Part shown: in pieces, positions 33,345 to 43,432 of the stretch
Layout of the letters: every line of letters starts with the position of its first letter
Numbering within the stretch: the stretch's first letter is position 1
NCBI GenBank assembly: GCA_907163345.1
Contig: CAJQUN010000023.1
Coordinates: 7,946,598 to 8,010,597, forward strand
Direction of reading: 5' to 3'
Length of the DNA: 64,000 bases
Origin: Haberlea rhodopensis
Lineage: Eukaryota > Streptophyta > Magnoliopsida > Lamiales > Gesneriaceae
Notes under the pieces: generated by a model
The model's database searches: none
Told to the model about the DNA's origin: nothing
Seen by the model: only the letters and a program-made list of their open reading frames with translations
Made by a program: the position numbers and the translations under genes

Positions 33345-36300
33345 TCAAGAAGTAATTTCAATTAAACCAAGAATATTTCGAAAGTAAGAAAACTTAGCGT
33401 CCGGTAGGGGTTTTGTGAAGATGTCTGCTGCCTGTTGTTCTGTGGAAATGTACTCCAGCCGTATTTCCTTCTTCATAACATGATCTCTGATGAAATGATG
33501 ACGAATGTCAATATGTTTAGTACGAGTATGAAGAACTGGATTGTATGTAATGGCAATGGCAGACGTATTATCACAGAAAATAGGAGCCTCTGTGGACTCA
33601 ATTCCATAGTCTCTGAGTTGTTGCTGAATCCAGAGCAGTTGGGCACAGCAGCTTCCAGCAGCAAGGTACTCTGCCTCTGCAGTGGAGGTTGCGATGGATG
33701 TCTGTTTCTTGCATCCCCATGATATTAACCGATCACCAAGAAATTGACAATATCCACTGGTGCTTTTCCTGTCAATTTTACATCCAGCATAGTCAGCATC
33801 TGAGTATCCAATGAGATTAAAAGTTGAGTCTCTTGGATACCATAGACCAATATTCTCGGTTCCTTTTAAGTATTTTAGGATCCTCTTGACAGCAGTGAAG
33901 TGCGACTGCTTGGGATTTGCTTGAAACCGGGCGCACATACATACTGCAAACATAATATCGGGTCTGCTGGCTGTCAAGTATAGTAAAGATCCGATCATGC
34001 CTCGATACATTGTAACTTCGACTGGTATTCCTGAATTATCCAAGTCGAGTTTGGCGGATGAGCTCATTGGTGTAGCAGCAGCTGAGCTGGTACTCATTCC
34101 ATATTTCTTCAGTAGCTCTTTGGTGTACTTGGACTGATTTATCAGAATTCCTTCACTAGATTGCTTGACTTGCAATCCTAAGAAAAATGATAACTCTCCC
34201 ATCATGCTCATCTCGAATTGTTCCTGCATGATTTTAGAAAATCTTTCGCACAGTTTTGGGTTAGTACTCCCGAAGATAATATCATCAACATATATTTGAA
34301 CTAGCAACGTATGATCTCCCTTTGTAAATTTAAAAAGGGTCTTGTCCACCGTGCCAATAACAAAGTTGTGCTCTGTCAAATATTTTGATAAAGTTTCATA
34401 CCAGGCACGGGGAGCTTGCTTTAGACCATACAGAGCTTTATTCAGTCGGAAAACATGAGATGGCTGCTGATGGTTTTCAAATCCAGGAGGTTGTTCAACA
34501 TAAACTTCTTCCTGGAGTTTGCCGTTAAGAAATGCACTCTTAACATCCATCTGATAGACTTTAAAGTCTTTAAATGCAGCAAATGCAAGAAATATGCGAA
34601 TTGCTTCTAATCGTGCTACAGGGGCAAAGGTTTCATCGAAATCAATGCCTTCTTCCTGTCTGTAGCCCTGTGCAACTAATCTTGCTTTATTTCTAATTAC
34701 TGTTCCATTTTCGTCTAATTTATTTCTAAATACCCATTTGGTGCCAATTACAGTGTGATGTTGTGGTCGTGGTACTAGATACCATACTCTGTTTCGCTCA
34801 AACTGGTTTAGTTCTTCCTGCATTGCTTCTACCCAACTTGGGTCTAATATAGCTTCATCAATCTTCTTAGGTTCTATATGAGATATGAATGCAGCATGAA
34901 GAAATTCGTTAATCATTTGTCCTCTGGTGCGTAGAGGAGCAAGAGGGTTACCGATGACCTGCTCGGGTGGATGATCCTTCTTCCACCGGAGCGAAGGTCC
35001 TAGTGGGTTGAGTTCTTCAGTTGACTGGATGTGGGTAGGTAAATCAGAGATTCTGATTGACCCATCTTTCTCATTGGTTCCTTCAACTGCAGTAGAGGTG
35101 GATGCCACTGTTTCATTGATGGCTGGCTGCAGTGCTTGTTGGCCAGCAGACTCCTCTGCTTGAGCTTCAGGGATTTCTGGTTCTAAGGAGCAGTCAGCCC
35201 TGCTTCTGTAATCAATCTCATCATCAACATTTTCGTCAATATAAGTGCTTTCCAGTCGATTACTCAAGTTGTTTATTTGTATATCGGATAGTGTACAGTC
35301 AGTAGGTTCATCAAATTTTACATGCACTGATTCTTCTACATTAAGAGTTCTATTATTAAATACTCTGAATGCCTTACTAACTGTAGAATAGCCAAGAAAT
35401 ATTCCAGCATCAGATTTGGCATCAAAGGCGGTGAGATGAGTCTTTCCATTGTTGTGAATAAAACATTTGCAACCAAACACATGGAAATAAGAAATATTTG
35501 GCTTACTGCCATTCCAGATCTCATAAGGGGTTTTATTTGCTCGCTTATTAATCATCGATCTGTTCTGCGTATAACATGCTGTGTTGACAGCTTCTGCCCA
35601 AAATTTCTGCGATATTTCTGATTCCGCGAGCATAGTTCGCGCAGCTTCTTTCAAAGTGCGGTTCCTACGCTCAGCAACTCCATTTTGTTGAGGAGTTCTA
35701 GTTGCAGAGTATTCGTGTTTAATGCCAAGGTCATCTAGATATGATTCGAGTGATTGATTGGTGAACTCAGTACCTTTATCACTGCGAATTTTATCTATCC
35801 CACACGATTTCTCATTTTGGAGTCTTTTCAGTAATTTGATCAGCTTTGGAGTAGCCTGATCTTTACCACTTAGGAACAAGACCCACGTGAAACGAGTGTA
35901 ATCGTCTATTAACACTAGGGTGTACTTCATTCCCCCTAGACTTGTTACTGGTATAGGACCAAACAGATCCATATGCAGCAACTCTAGGCACCGAGAAGAA
36001 GATTTACTCCCTTTGTTCTTAAAGGAGGATCTGATTTGCTTACCGAGTTGGCATGCTGCACAGATCTTGTCCTTTGAGAACTCAATTTGAGGCAGTCCAA
36101 CAACTAGATCAAGTTTACGCAGACTAGCAATAGTTTTAAAATTTAAGTGACTCAACCGTTTGTGCCAAAGCCAATTTTTGGAAGAATTCTGGGCAGCTAA
36201 GCAAGTAAAGGAAGTAGGCTGATTAAGATTCCAATCAATTTTATATGTGTTATCATGCCTTCTTCCTATAAGTAATACATTGCCATCAGTAGATTTAATT

Positions 36301-36596
36301 ATGCATGAATGCTGATTGAATTCTACGGAATGACCATTGTCACATAATTGACTTATGCTAATCAAATTATAGCATAGATTTTCAACTAAGAGAATATCTT
36401 TAATGATGAGGTTACCGTAGATAATCTTACCCTTACCTACGGTTCTACCTTTCGCGTTATCTCCAAACGTTATTCTGGGTCCAGTGGAGTCCACTAGTTC
36501 AGACAATAAGCTTGCATTCCCTGTCATATGTCTAGAGCACCCGCTGTCTAGGAACCATTCTGAGCTCCGAACTGGATGCATTCTAGTTTCCTGCAA
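33345..36596 (-). CDS. Sirevirus pol polyprotein (protease, integrase, RT, RNase H)
   Basis: 1084 codons with every domain of a copia pol. Order: aspartic protease (WFLDSGCSRHMTG, residues about 14-26); the HHCC finger (LWHKRLSHLNF to CAACQLGKQ); integrase core with MDLFGP, IRSDKGTEFTN and NGVAERRNRTL; reverse transcriptase with YQMDVKSAFLNGKL, LYGLKQAPRAWYE and YVDDIIFGSTN (about residue 770); and RNase H with YSDADYAG, STAEAEYLA and CDNTSAIA. It makes cDNA and inserts it into the genome. The frame opens with TTG, not ATG, and is in the same phase as gag, separated from it by TAG and TAA. It is probably expressed as a gag-pol fusion or is silenced by these stops. No other lesion seen. Confidence 0.93.
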   Translation of the reverse strand: MQETRMHPVRSSEWFLDSGCSRHMTGNASLLSELVDSTGPRITFGDNAKGRTVGKGKIIYGNLIIKDILLVENLCYNLISISQLCDNGHSVEFNQHSCIIKSTDGNVLLIGRRHDNTYKIDWNLNQPTSFTCLAAQNSSKNWLWHKRLSHLNFKTIASLRKLDLVVGLPQIEFSKDKICAACQLGKQIRSSFKNKGSKSSSRCLELLHMDLFGPIPVTSLGGMKYTLVLIDDYTRFTWVLFLSGKDQATPKLIKLLKRLQNEKSCGIDKIRSDKGTEFTNQSLESYLDDLGIKHEYSATRTPQQNGVAERRNRTLKEAARTMLAESEISQKFWAEAVNTACYTQNRSMINKRANKTPYEIWNGSKPNISYFHVFGCKCFIHNNGKTHLTAFDAKSDAGIFLGYSTVSKAFRVFNNRTLNVEESVHVKFDEPTDCTLSDIQINNLSNRLESTYIDENVDDEIDYRSRADCSLEPEIPEAQAEESAGQQALQPAINETVASTSTAVEGTNEKDGSIRISDLPTHIQSTEELNPLGPSLRWKKDHPPEQVIGNPLAPLRTRGQMINEFLHAAFISHIEPKKIDEAILDPSWVEAMQEELNQFERNRVWYLVPRPQHHTVIGTKWVFRNKLDENGTVIRNKARLVAQGYRQEEGIDFDETFAPVARLEAIRIFLAFAAFKDFKVYQMDVKSAFLNGKLQEEVYVEQPPGFENHQQPSHVFRLNKALYGLKQAPRAWYETLSKYLTEHNFVIGTVDKTLFKFTKGDHTLLVQIYVDDIIFGSTNPKLCERFSKIMQEQFEMSMMGELSFFLGLQVKQSSEGILINQSKYTKELLKKYGMSTSSAAATPMSSSAKLDLDNSGIPVEVTMYRGMIGSLLYLTASRPDIMFAVCMCARFQANPKQSHFTAVKRILKYLKGTENIGLWYPRDSTFNLIGYSDADYAGCKIDRKSTSGYCQFLGDRLISWGCKKQTSIATSTAEAEYLAAGSCCAQLLWIQQQLRDYGIESTEAPIFCDNTSAIAITYNPVLHTRTKHIDIRHHFIRDHVMKKEIRLEYISTEQQAADIFTKPLPDAKFSYFRNILGLIEITS

Positions 36597-36626
36597 TTAA
36601 CGCGATAGACTGATTGGTACCCAATC

Positions 36627-38618
36627 CTACTTGGGTCCTGGTAGGATTAGTCCTTTCGGAACCCACACTTGTATGACCTTGAATGACTTTGGTCGGTGTG
36701 TGTTCTGAAATGTGTGTGCATTTATACATGTAGGTGATGATTTTAGCTTTGGAGTGTGATAATATGTGTATGCATGCGCTTTTGGTTTGTAGTTCCTGTT
36801 ATTTAGCATATACCTCTTCTGAACAGGTTTACAGTTGTAGTACCAGTTGGGTTTAACCTCTCTAGCTGCTCGACCAGTGGTTTTAAGTTCATTTCTGAAC
36901 TTTTGCCTTGGTTTAGCTTCTTTGAGTGGTTCTACATAACCGATACCTCTGTGCTGTACCTGTTCTTTGATGAGTGTTGCTTTAACAGGTTCTTTGACCA
37001 GTTCATATGGGTCATATACTGTGCTAGATCTTACAAAGTTCATTGATTGAACCTTGCCTTTTGTTAGACACAGTTGAGGCTCATTACCAGATGATCTGCT
37101 GTCATTGCTATTAAAGCCTATGCCAGTTAAATCACCAGCAAGCCTTATAGACTCAAGCATTTCATCCTTTCTGGTAGTCGACGCATTCCAAGTGCTAACC
37201 AGTTTGCTGAGTTTCTGGTACGCACACTTGGCTTCATCTCTTTCTTTCACTAGGCGACTGGCTGCTTCCCTTAAGCAATTCAACTCCCTTGATTGTTCAC
37301 AATCAAGTTTGTTTTCAAGCATTTTAGTTGGAATTGAGTGCTCAGTCTTATAGCTTTCAAAAGATTCGTATAGCGTCTGATACTCATTTATCATGTCCTG
37401 CAATGCATTGGTGAGTTCATGATGTGTAAATTCAGATAGGTTGGTTTCATGTACCTCATTTTCATCATTCGCCATTAAGCAGTGGACTTCTTCGTCTTCA
37501 CTCTCGCTGGATGAGCTATTTGACTCCTCTGATTCTGATTCAGAATCAGCCCATTTGCTCTTACTATCTTCTGCCACTAAAACCTTTTGATCTCTGTCCC
37601 GTTTGGATGTTCTTCTGGTTTCCTTGGATTTTCTGTAATCCTTGGATCCTCTTTTGTGATCATCCTTTTTGGGTTTAGGACAGTCTGCGATGAAGTGCCC
37701 TGGTTTGAGACAGTTGAAGCATACTCGCTCTTCTTCTTCTGAATTTCCTTTGGAGCTTTGCCTTCGAGGATATGATTGATAAGGTCTCTGGTTCTTCTTC
37801 ATGAATTTTCCAAATTTCTTTACGAACATTGCCATCGCATCGTTACACATCTTCTCTGGAGTCATTTCAGTAGGAGTAGGCAGAGACTCAGATGCAGTGA
37901 GAGCTTTTGTTGGTTGACTTGAACTTGGTTCATCTTCAACCCGAATGCCTAATTCGAATTCATAGGCTTTTAAATCAGCAAACAAATCATGTAGATCTAT
38001 CTTGTTGATATCCTTCGATTCTCTCATAGCAATGGTCTTGACATCCCATTCTCTTGGTAGACCTCTCATCACTTTGAGAGTGACTTCTCTGTTGGGTAAC
38101 TCCTTACCCAGACTGCTTAGTTCATTTACTATTCCAGTCACTCTTTCATCGTACTCATTGAGAGTTTCTCCATTTATCATTTTGATATGCTCAAACTTCT
38201 GCAAAGCCACAGTAAGCTTGTTCTCTTTGGTTTGATCATTTCCTTCACAGAGTTGAGCAATCTTCTCCCAGATTTCTTTGGCTGTTGGGCACATTTTGAT
38301 TTTGTTAAACATATTTTTGTCCAAAGTTTTGAACAAAATATCTTTAGCAACATTGTCTAGATTTGCTTTTTTCTTGTCTTCATTTGACCATTGAGATCTT
38401 TCCTTTTCTACCATTTGTGGATCACCACTTGTGATAGAAGCAGCTGTATTGACTTTCATGATTTTCAACGGTCCTTCGGTGATCACATACCACATATCAT
38501 CATCTTGAGCACTTAGATGTGCTTGCATGCGGATCCTCCAGTCATCATATTCGTCTTTCTTGAACATTGGAATTTTGCTGAATGAGGCCACCAGTTTTGG
38601 TGAATGGTAATTTCTCAA
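36627..38618 (-). CDS. Sirevirus gag
   Basis: 663 residues. The N-terminal half is the copia capsid-type domain (FKKDEYDDWRIRMQAHL; later ALQKFEHIKM and LKVMRGLPREWD). One CCHC zinc knuckle, CFNCLKPGHFIADC, is at about residue 298, followed by a Ser/Glu-rich acidic stretch (SESESEESNSSSSESEDEE), a predicted coiled coil and the basic tail ending WVPKGLILPGPK. The start ATG is 17 bases from the primer binding site, an unusually short leader. It packages element RNA into particles. The stop TAG at 36627-36629 is followed in the same frame by nine codons, then TAA, then pol. Confidence 0.92.
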   Translation of the reverse strand: MRNYHSPKLVASFSKIPMFKKDEYDDWRIRMQAHLSAQDDDMWYVITEGPLKIMKVNTAASITSGDPQMVEKERSQWSNEDKKKANLDNVAKDILFKTLDKNMFNKIKMCPTAKEIWEKIAQLCEGNDQTKENKLTVALQKFEHIKMINGETLNEYDERVTGIVNELSSLGKELPNREVTLKVMRGLPREWDVKTIAMRESKDINKIDLHDLFADLKAYEFELGIRVEDEPSSSQPTKALTASESLPTPTEMTPEKMCNDAMAMFVKKFGKFMKKNQRPYQSYPRRQSSKGNSEEEERVCFNCLKPGHFIADCPKPKKDDHKRGSKDYRKSKETRRTSKRDRDQKVLVAEDSKSKWADSESESEESNSSSSESEDEEVHCLMANDENEVHETNLSEFTHHELTNALQDMINEYQTLYESFESYKTEHSIPTKMLENKLDCEQSRELNCLREAASRLVKERDEAKCAYQKLSKLVSTWNASTTRKDEMLESIRLAGDLTGIGFNSNDSRSSGNEPQLCLTKGKVQSMNFVRSSTVYDPYELVKEPVKATLIKEQVQHRGIGYVEPLKEAKPRQKFRNELKTTGRAAREVKPNWYYNCKPVQKRYMLNNRNYKPKAHAYTYYHTPKLKSSPTCINAHTFQNTHRPKSFKVIQVWVPKGLILPGPK

Positions 38619-38634
38619 GATTGAGAAGACCTAA

Positions 38635-38646
38635 GCTCTGATACCA
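38635..38646 (-). promoter_or_regulatory. tRNA-iMet primer binding site of the young Sirevirus
   Basis: The minus strand reads TGGTATCAGAGC two bases inside the 5' LTR edge (38649). This is the standard complement of the initiator-Met tRNA 3' end. Confidence 0.93.
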
Positions 38647-38648
38647 CT

Positions 38649-40097
38649 TGTTAGGATCGGGGTAGTGTTTAGAAGGGGGGGGTTGAATAAACACTAGATA
38701 TAATTTAGATTTCTTTTCTGGTTAACTGTAAACTGTTAAGTGTTACAGTTGCTTCTCAATAACAGGCAAGTCAGTAGACACTTATTATAGTGCGGAAGAC
38801 GTCTACAAAACTTGTGAGGAATAAAACTGAAGTAATAAAGCAATAAACGAATAACACGAGAGTTGTTTCTGGAAGTTCGAAGCACAACGCTTCTACGTCT
38901 CCCCTTCTTCCTTTGCAGGAAGGATTCACTAGAAGACTTGGTTTACACTTTACAGTATACAACCTCCTTAGGCACTAACACACTTGGCCTAAACTCCTAG
39001 CAATCACACTCTTCTTATCTTTAGGATACAAGTGATTTTACAACACTCTCTACAGAATAAAACTTTCTAGCTTTGAGAGTTTCTAAGCAGCAGACTTCAA
39101 TTGAAAATAATCTGTCACAGATTCAGTTTTGCGGTTTGTCTGCTCTTTGCTGAACGTTTGAAATATCAGTCGTATAGCTTTCTTGCTTTGAAGTATTTCT
39201 CTTAGTTTGAAAGTTGCTCAGCACTTCTTCATTCTCTGTTTGGACGTATTTATAGGTTTTGTTGTCCAACGGTAGCCTTTTTGTATATGGAATGGATTAG
39301 CTTTCCAAATACCTGTTGTCTTCTTTCCTATTTTGGAAAACAACGGCTCTTTTCACTCTGACGGTAATGGTGGCGGATATAGCAGGGTGCGCCGCTCTGT
39401 TGTACCTTTGTCAGAGAATGTTGTACTTACTTTGTCTTGTTGCTTAGACTTCTGCTGGTTTCTTTGTTCAACTGGTCGTTCATCCTCTTAAGACCAGTTG
39501 ATGTCCTTGTTCAGTGAGAGACTTTGCAGTTGATAGTTATCCAGTTTATATCTTCACCCGGTTGATGTCTTCATCCGGTTGATGTCTTTACCAGTTGATA
39601 ACTTTATTCAGTTGATGATTTTATCCAGTTGATGTCTTCTTCCAGTTGATGACTTTATCCAGTTGATGTCTTCATCCGGTTGATGACTTCATACCAGTTG
39701 ATGACTTCATCCGGTTAGTGTCTTTATCAGTTGATAGCTTGTCCGGTTGGTATCTATCCAGTTGATGTCTTCATCCGGTTGATGACTTTATCCAGTTGAT
39801 GTCTTCATCCGGTTGATGACTTCATACCAGTTGATGACTTCATCCGGTTAGTGTCTTTATCAGTTGATAGCTTGTCCGGTTGGTATCTATCCAGTTGATG
39901 TCTTCATCCGGTTGATGACTTTATCCAGTTGATGTCTTCATCCGGTTGATGACTTCATACCAGTTGATGACTTTATCCGGTTGATGTCTCTATCCGGTTG
40001 ATGGCTTTAATATCCGGTAGGTCTTTAGCATCCGGTTGATCTTTAATATCCAGTAGGTGTTTGTAATCACCAAAACTTAGAAATCGTTTTCCCAACA
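38649..40097 (-). repeat. 5' LTR of the young Sirevirus
   Basis: 1449 bp and nearly identical to 27818-29269; the visible differences are G-run 8 versus 9 and gcggatatag versus gcggagatatag. It includes the promoter TATAAATA on the minus strand (39247-39254) and the CCGGTTGATG array (39493-40056) upstream of it. This LTR would drive gag-pol. Confidence 0.95.
39247..39254 (-). promoter_or_regulatory. TATA box of the Sirevirus 5' LTR
   Basis: TATAAATA on the minus strand, between the tandem array (upstream) and the conserved 'gacgtagaag' block (downstream). This is the expected U3/R position. Confidence 0.6.
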
Positions 40098-40102
40098 ACC
40101 AT

Positions 40103-42116
40103 CTTTGAACTTCCTCGTCGGTCTCCTGAGCCTTCCTGATGTGATCATAAATAATGGGCTCGGCTAATAAGGTTAGTACCTATACCGGTGAAGCAGACAC
40201 ATCATAATCAAATCTCAAATGGCAGTAGGAGACCATCATAGCTGATAGACACATGGCATCCTCTGCTGTGCTCCTCACCTTCCGACTCAAGGCATCGGCT
40301 GTCAAATTTGCTCTTCCCGGATGGTATTAGATTTCACAGTCATAATCTTTCAGCAGGTCCATCCATCTCCTCTGTCTCATATTCAGCTCAGCCTGTGTAA
40401 ACAAGAACTTCAGGCTCTTGTGATCAGTGAAGATAGTGAATGAGGCACCGTATAAGTAGTGTCGCCATATCTTCAAGGCAAACACTATAGCTGCTAGCTC
40501 CAAATCATGGACTGGATACCTCGTCTCATGTGGCTTCAATTGTCTCAAAGCGTAAGCCACAACGTGCTTATCCTGCATCAGCACGCATCCTAAACCTTGA
40601 AGCATGTGTCAGTATAGAGAACGAACCCTTTGTTCTCCCTGGGAATCACCAAAACTGGCGCTGAAGTCAATCTATGCTTCAACTCCTGGAAGCTCTGCTC
40701 ACAAGCTTCCGACCAATAGAATGGAACTCCCTTCTGAGTTAATTGCGTTAATGATTTGGCAATCTTTGAAAATCCTCCGACAAAGCGTCGATAATACCCA
40801 GCCAAACCAAGGAAACTTCGGATCTCCGTGACTGAAGTTGGCGCTGGCCAATCCATAACTGCCTCTACCTTCCTGGGATCTACTGATATCCCCTCTCGAG
40901 ATATAATGTGACCCAAGAACGCTACACTGCTCAGCCAGAACTCACACTTGCTGAGCTTGGCGTACAACTGATGGTCTCGGAGGATCTGAAGGACCGTCCT
41001 CAAATGATTGGCATGCTCCTCCTTACTTCTTGAATAGACAAGGATGTCATCTATGAATATGATCACAAACTGATCAAGGTACTCCTGAAATACTCGGTTC
41101 ATCAGGCTCATAAAGACGGCCGGGGTATTCGTCACCCCGAATGGCATCACCAAGAACTCGTAGTGTCCGTACCGAGTTCTAAAAGCTATCTTTTGGATAT
41201 CATCCGTTCTAACTCGTATCTGGTGGTAGCCTGACCTCAAGTCAATCTTTGAGTAAATCTCTGTGCCCTGAAGCTGATCAAATAAATCATCAATCCTCGG
41301 AAGGGGGTACTTGTTCTTAATAGTCACTTTGTTCAATTGACGGTAATCGATACACAGGCTCATCGAACCATCCTTTTTCTTCACGAACAAGACTGGTGCA
41401 CCCCAGGGCGATACACTAGGACGAATGTATTCCTTGTCGAGGAGTTCCTGTAACTGTACCTTCAGCTCCCTCAGCTCTGCCGGTGCCATCCTATAAGGAG
41501 CACGGGAAATAGCAGATGTCCCTGGCAGTAGCTCGATCTCAAACTCAACATCCCTTATCGGCGGAAACCCTGGAATCTCATCTGGAAACACATCGATGAA
41601 TTCTGCAACCACGGGTATATCCCCGATCCTTAATTCTTCCTTTTCCTCAGATACATCCACGGCATAAATGATGAAACCTGTATGACCGCGTTCCAATAGC
41701 CGTGACATCTTAACTGCTGGGATCACTGAAATCCTTGGATGAGAGTCGTCCCCATAATAGGTCCACTGGAACCCCTGATCAGATAGGAAGCGCACCATCC
41801 GCCGTCGGCAATCAACCACTGCCTGGTATCTGCACAATACATCAATGCCGACAATGCAGTCAAAATCTGTCATCTCTAATAGAATCAGATCGGCCCTCAG
41901 ATCATTGCCCTCAAAATAAATGAGGCAATCCGATAACAGTCGATCCGCAATCACATGCTTTCCCATGGGTGTCGAGACCATGAGAGGCGTGGGTAATAGA
42001 GATGAGCACAAGTGGTGTCTCTCCACAAATGCAACAGATACAAAAGAATGAGAAGCACCTGTATCTACCAAAATAAATGCAGGGTACGTAAGTAAGTGAC
42101 ACGTACCAGTAATCAC
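40103..42116 (-). pseudogene. Gypsy pol, 5' part: protease, RT, RNase H
   Basis: 42116-40590 encodes the protease (VDTGASHSFVS, about residue 17) and the complete RT palm (LCIDYRQLNKVTIKNKYPLP, then FIDDILVYSRS at about residue 355, then GLAGYYRRFVGGFS). RNase H is entered at LYTD. There a one-base deletion near 40605 shifts the frame to 40605-40327 (QGLGCVLMQDKHVVAYA to DYDCEI), which ends in a nonsense codon TAA at 40327-40329. Further codons down to 40103 match the region before integrase in the sister copy. The reading continues at 27813 after the nested Sirevirus. Not functional as it stands. Confidence 0.9.
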
Positions 42117-42137
42117 CTTCTCCGGGGCTGCCTCTGC

Positions 42138-43079
42138 CTACTCTCGCATCAAAGCATACACTTGACCCTGCGGCGGTTCTGCCGCCTGACCTCCCTGTGG
42201 TCGAGGCGCAAACTGCTGTCTCGGTGGTGCCGTCCTAGCGTCAAATCTTGGCCTATTTGGCCCAGAGTCTGCCTGACCTGCCCGATTGGGGCAAGCCCTA
42301 GCTAAGTGGCCCACCTTTCCACAAACATAACAGCCTCGGTAGTCACGTGACAAGTGAAATCCTCCACAGCGGTCACACCTGTCCCCTCCTGCCTTACTCC
42401 CCTGTGTAGGTCCCCGATTGCTTTGCTTCTGACCTTGAGACTTCTTCCCACCAAATCTAGAAGATGATGAGGCCCCACGAGGTTTGAACTGGTCCCCTTG
42501 TGGCCTCAGGCTATCAACAACAGGTCTTTGTGGTGCTACAAAAGGGGGTACAACTTCCTTGTACACGCCCATTGCAATCTCTGCCAGCTCTGCCCTAGTC
42601 AGGGCGTCATCAAAAGAGCTGGGGTTGTTGGAGACAACCCGATCAAATAGCTCTGGCCTCAGTCCCTTCAGGAAATGCCTCATCTTCGCATGGCTGCTCA
42701 CAGCGATATGAGGGACATACCTCAACAGTGAGGAATACTGCAAAGCAAAATCTGAAACTGACATGCTGCCCTGCTTCAAATTAGTGAACTCGTCCTCTTT
42801 TAATTGTCTGGCAGCTGCATAAAAATACCGGTTAAGGAACCGGGTCCTGAATACAGTCCAGTCTACCACCATACCTTGAGCCCTCAGCTCCATCACAGTG
42901 GTCTTCCACCACATAGAAGGCTTTTTAGCCATTTGAAACTCCGCTAGTCGTAACCATGCGGTCCGTGCACAAGGCGCAGTCACAAGTATCTGTTCTATCC
43001 GTTCCAGCCACTCTTCGGCCCCTTCTCCAGACTCGGTCCCCTCAAACATGGGTGGATGGAAGTTCAGAAACTGTGTCAA
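42138..43079 (-). CDS. Gypsy gag
   Basis: 313 residues with the retrotransposon gag core (FHPPMFEGTE, AEEWLERIEQIL, FRTRFLNRYF) and a CCHC zinc knuckle CYVCGKVGHLARAC at about residue 250, preceded by a Cys/His-rich CDRCGGFH segment. It forms the particle that packages the RNA. Its TAG stop (42138-42140) is in frame with pol and only eight codons before the first pol ATG-less codons. In this clade gag and pol normally form one frame, so the TAG may be a substitution of a Glu codon or a read-through signal. Confidence 0.88.
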   Translation of the reverse strand: MTQFLNFHPPMFEGTESGEGAEEWLERIEQILVTAPCARTAWLRLAEFQMAKKPSMWWKTTVMELRAQGMVVDWTVFRTRFLNRYFYAAARQLKEDEFTNLKQGSMSVSDFALQYSSLLRYVPHIAVSSHAKMRHFLKGLRPELFDRVVSNNPSSFDDALTRAELAEIAMGVYKEVVPPFVAPQRPVVDSLRPQGDQFKPRGASSSSRFGGKKSQGQKQSNRGPTQGSKAGGDRCDRCGGFHLSRDYRGCYVCGKVGHLARACPNRAGQADSGPNRPRFDARTAPPRQQFAPRPQGGQAAEPPQGQVYALMRE

Positions 43080-43415
43080 ACTGAGCTCCCCTGGTAATCC
43101 ACGCCCACATCAGGTGGCGGTAAAGGATTCATCTGAGTAATACTAGCATTCATACTGCCCATATCCCCCACTTCTTCATTGAGGTTCTCCGGGTTGATAG
43201 CCGTCATGCTGTAACACAAGGGTTAACAACAATACCAAAAGCAGTTCATAATATAAGCCGTTAGATAACAAGAGTAATCATATTCAAAAGCATGTTAGTA
43301 TAATAACATATACCAAAAAATATGCACCACATGCATAACCGTGCTCACCAATGAATACCTAGCCAACTTGTTTCTAAAGGCTACCCTTTATTCGTTCCCT
43401 GGTTATCTAACCACT

Positions 43416-43427
43416 GCTCTGATACCA
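43416..43427 (-). promoter_or_regulatory. tRNA-iMet primer binding site of the gypsy element
   Basis: The minus strand reads TGGTATCAGAGC, five bases from the 5' LTR edge at 43433. Confidence 0.9.
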
Positions 43428-43432
43428 CTAAA

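Larger units (their letters stand above)
27818..40097 (-). mobile_element. Young Sirevirus (Ty1/copia) retrotransposon, 12.28 kb
   Basis: Two LTRs of 1452 and 1449 bp that differ mainly by a G-run length and a 2-bp indel, and an exact target duplication ACCAT at 27813-27817 and 40098-40102 within gypsy pol. In transcription order (minus strand) it has the 5' LTR, tRNA-iMet primer site, gag, pol with protease-integrase-RT-RNase H order (copia order), several purine tracts, a long third-ORF region, a final purine tract and the 3' LTR. The third ORF and multiple PPTs support Sirevirus. It is structurally complete. The visible coding defects are stops between gag and pol and a frame change in the third ORF. 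Confidence 0.95.

Noticed and set aside
38635..38646. tRNA gene at the TGGTATCAGAGC motifs
   Set aside because: Only 12 bases match and they lie next to LTR edges; they are primer binding sites, and no cloverleaf can be formed.
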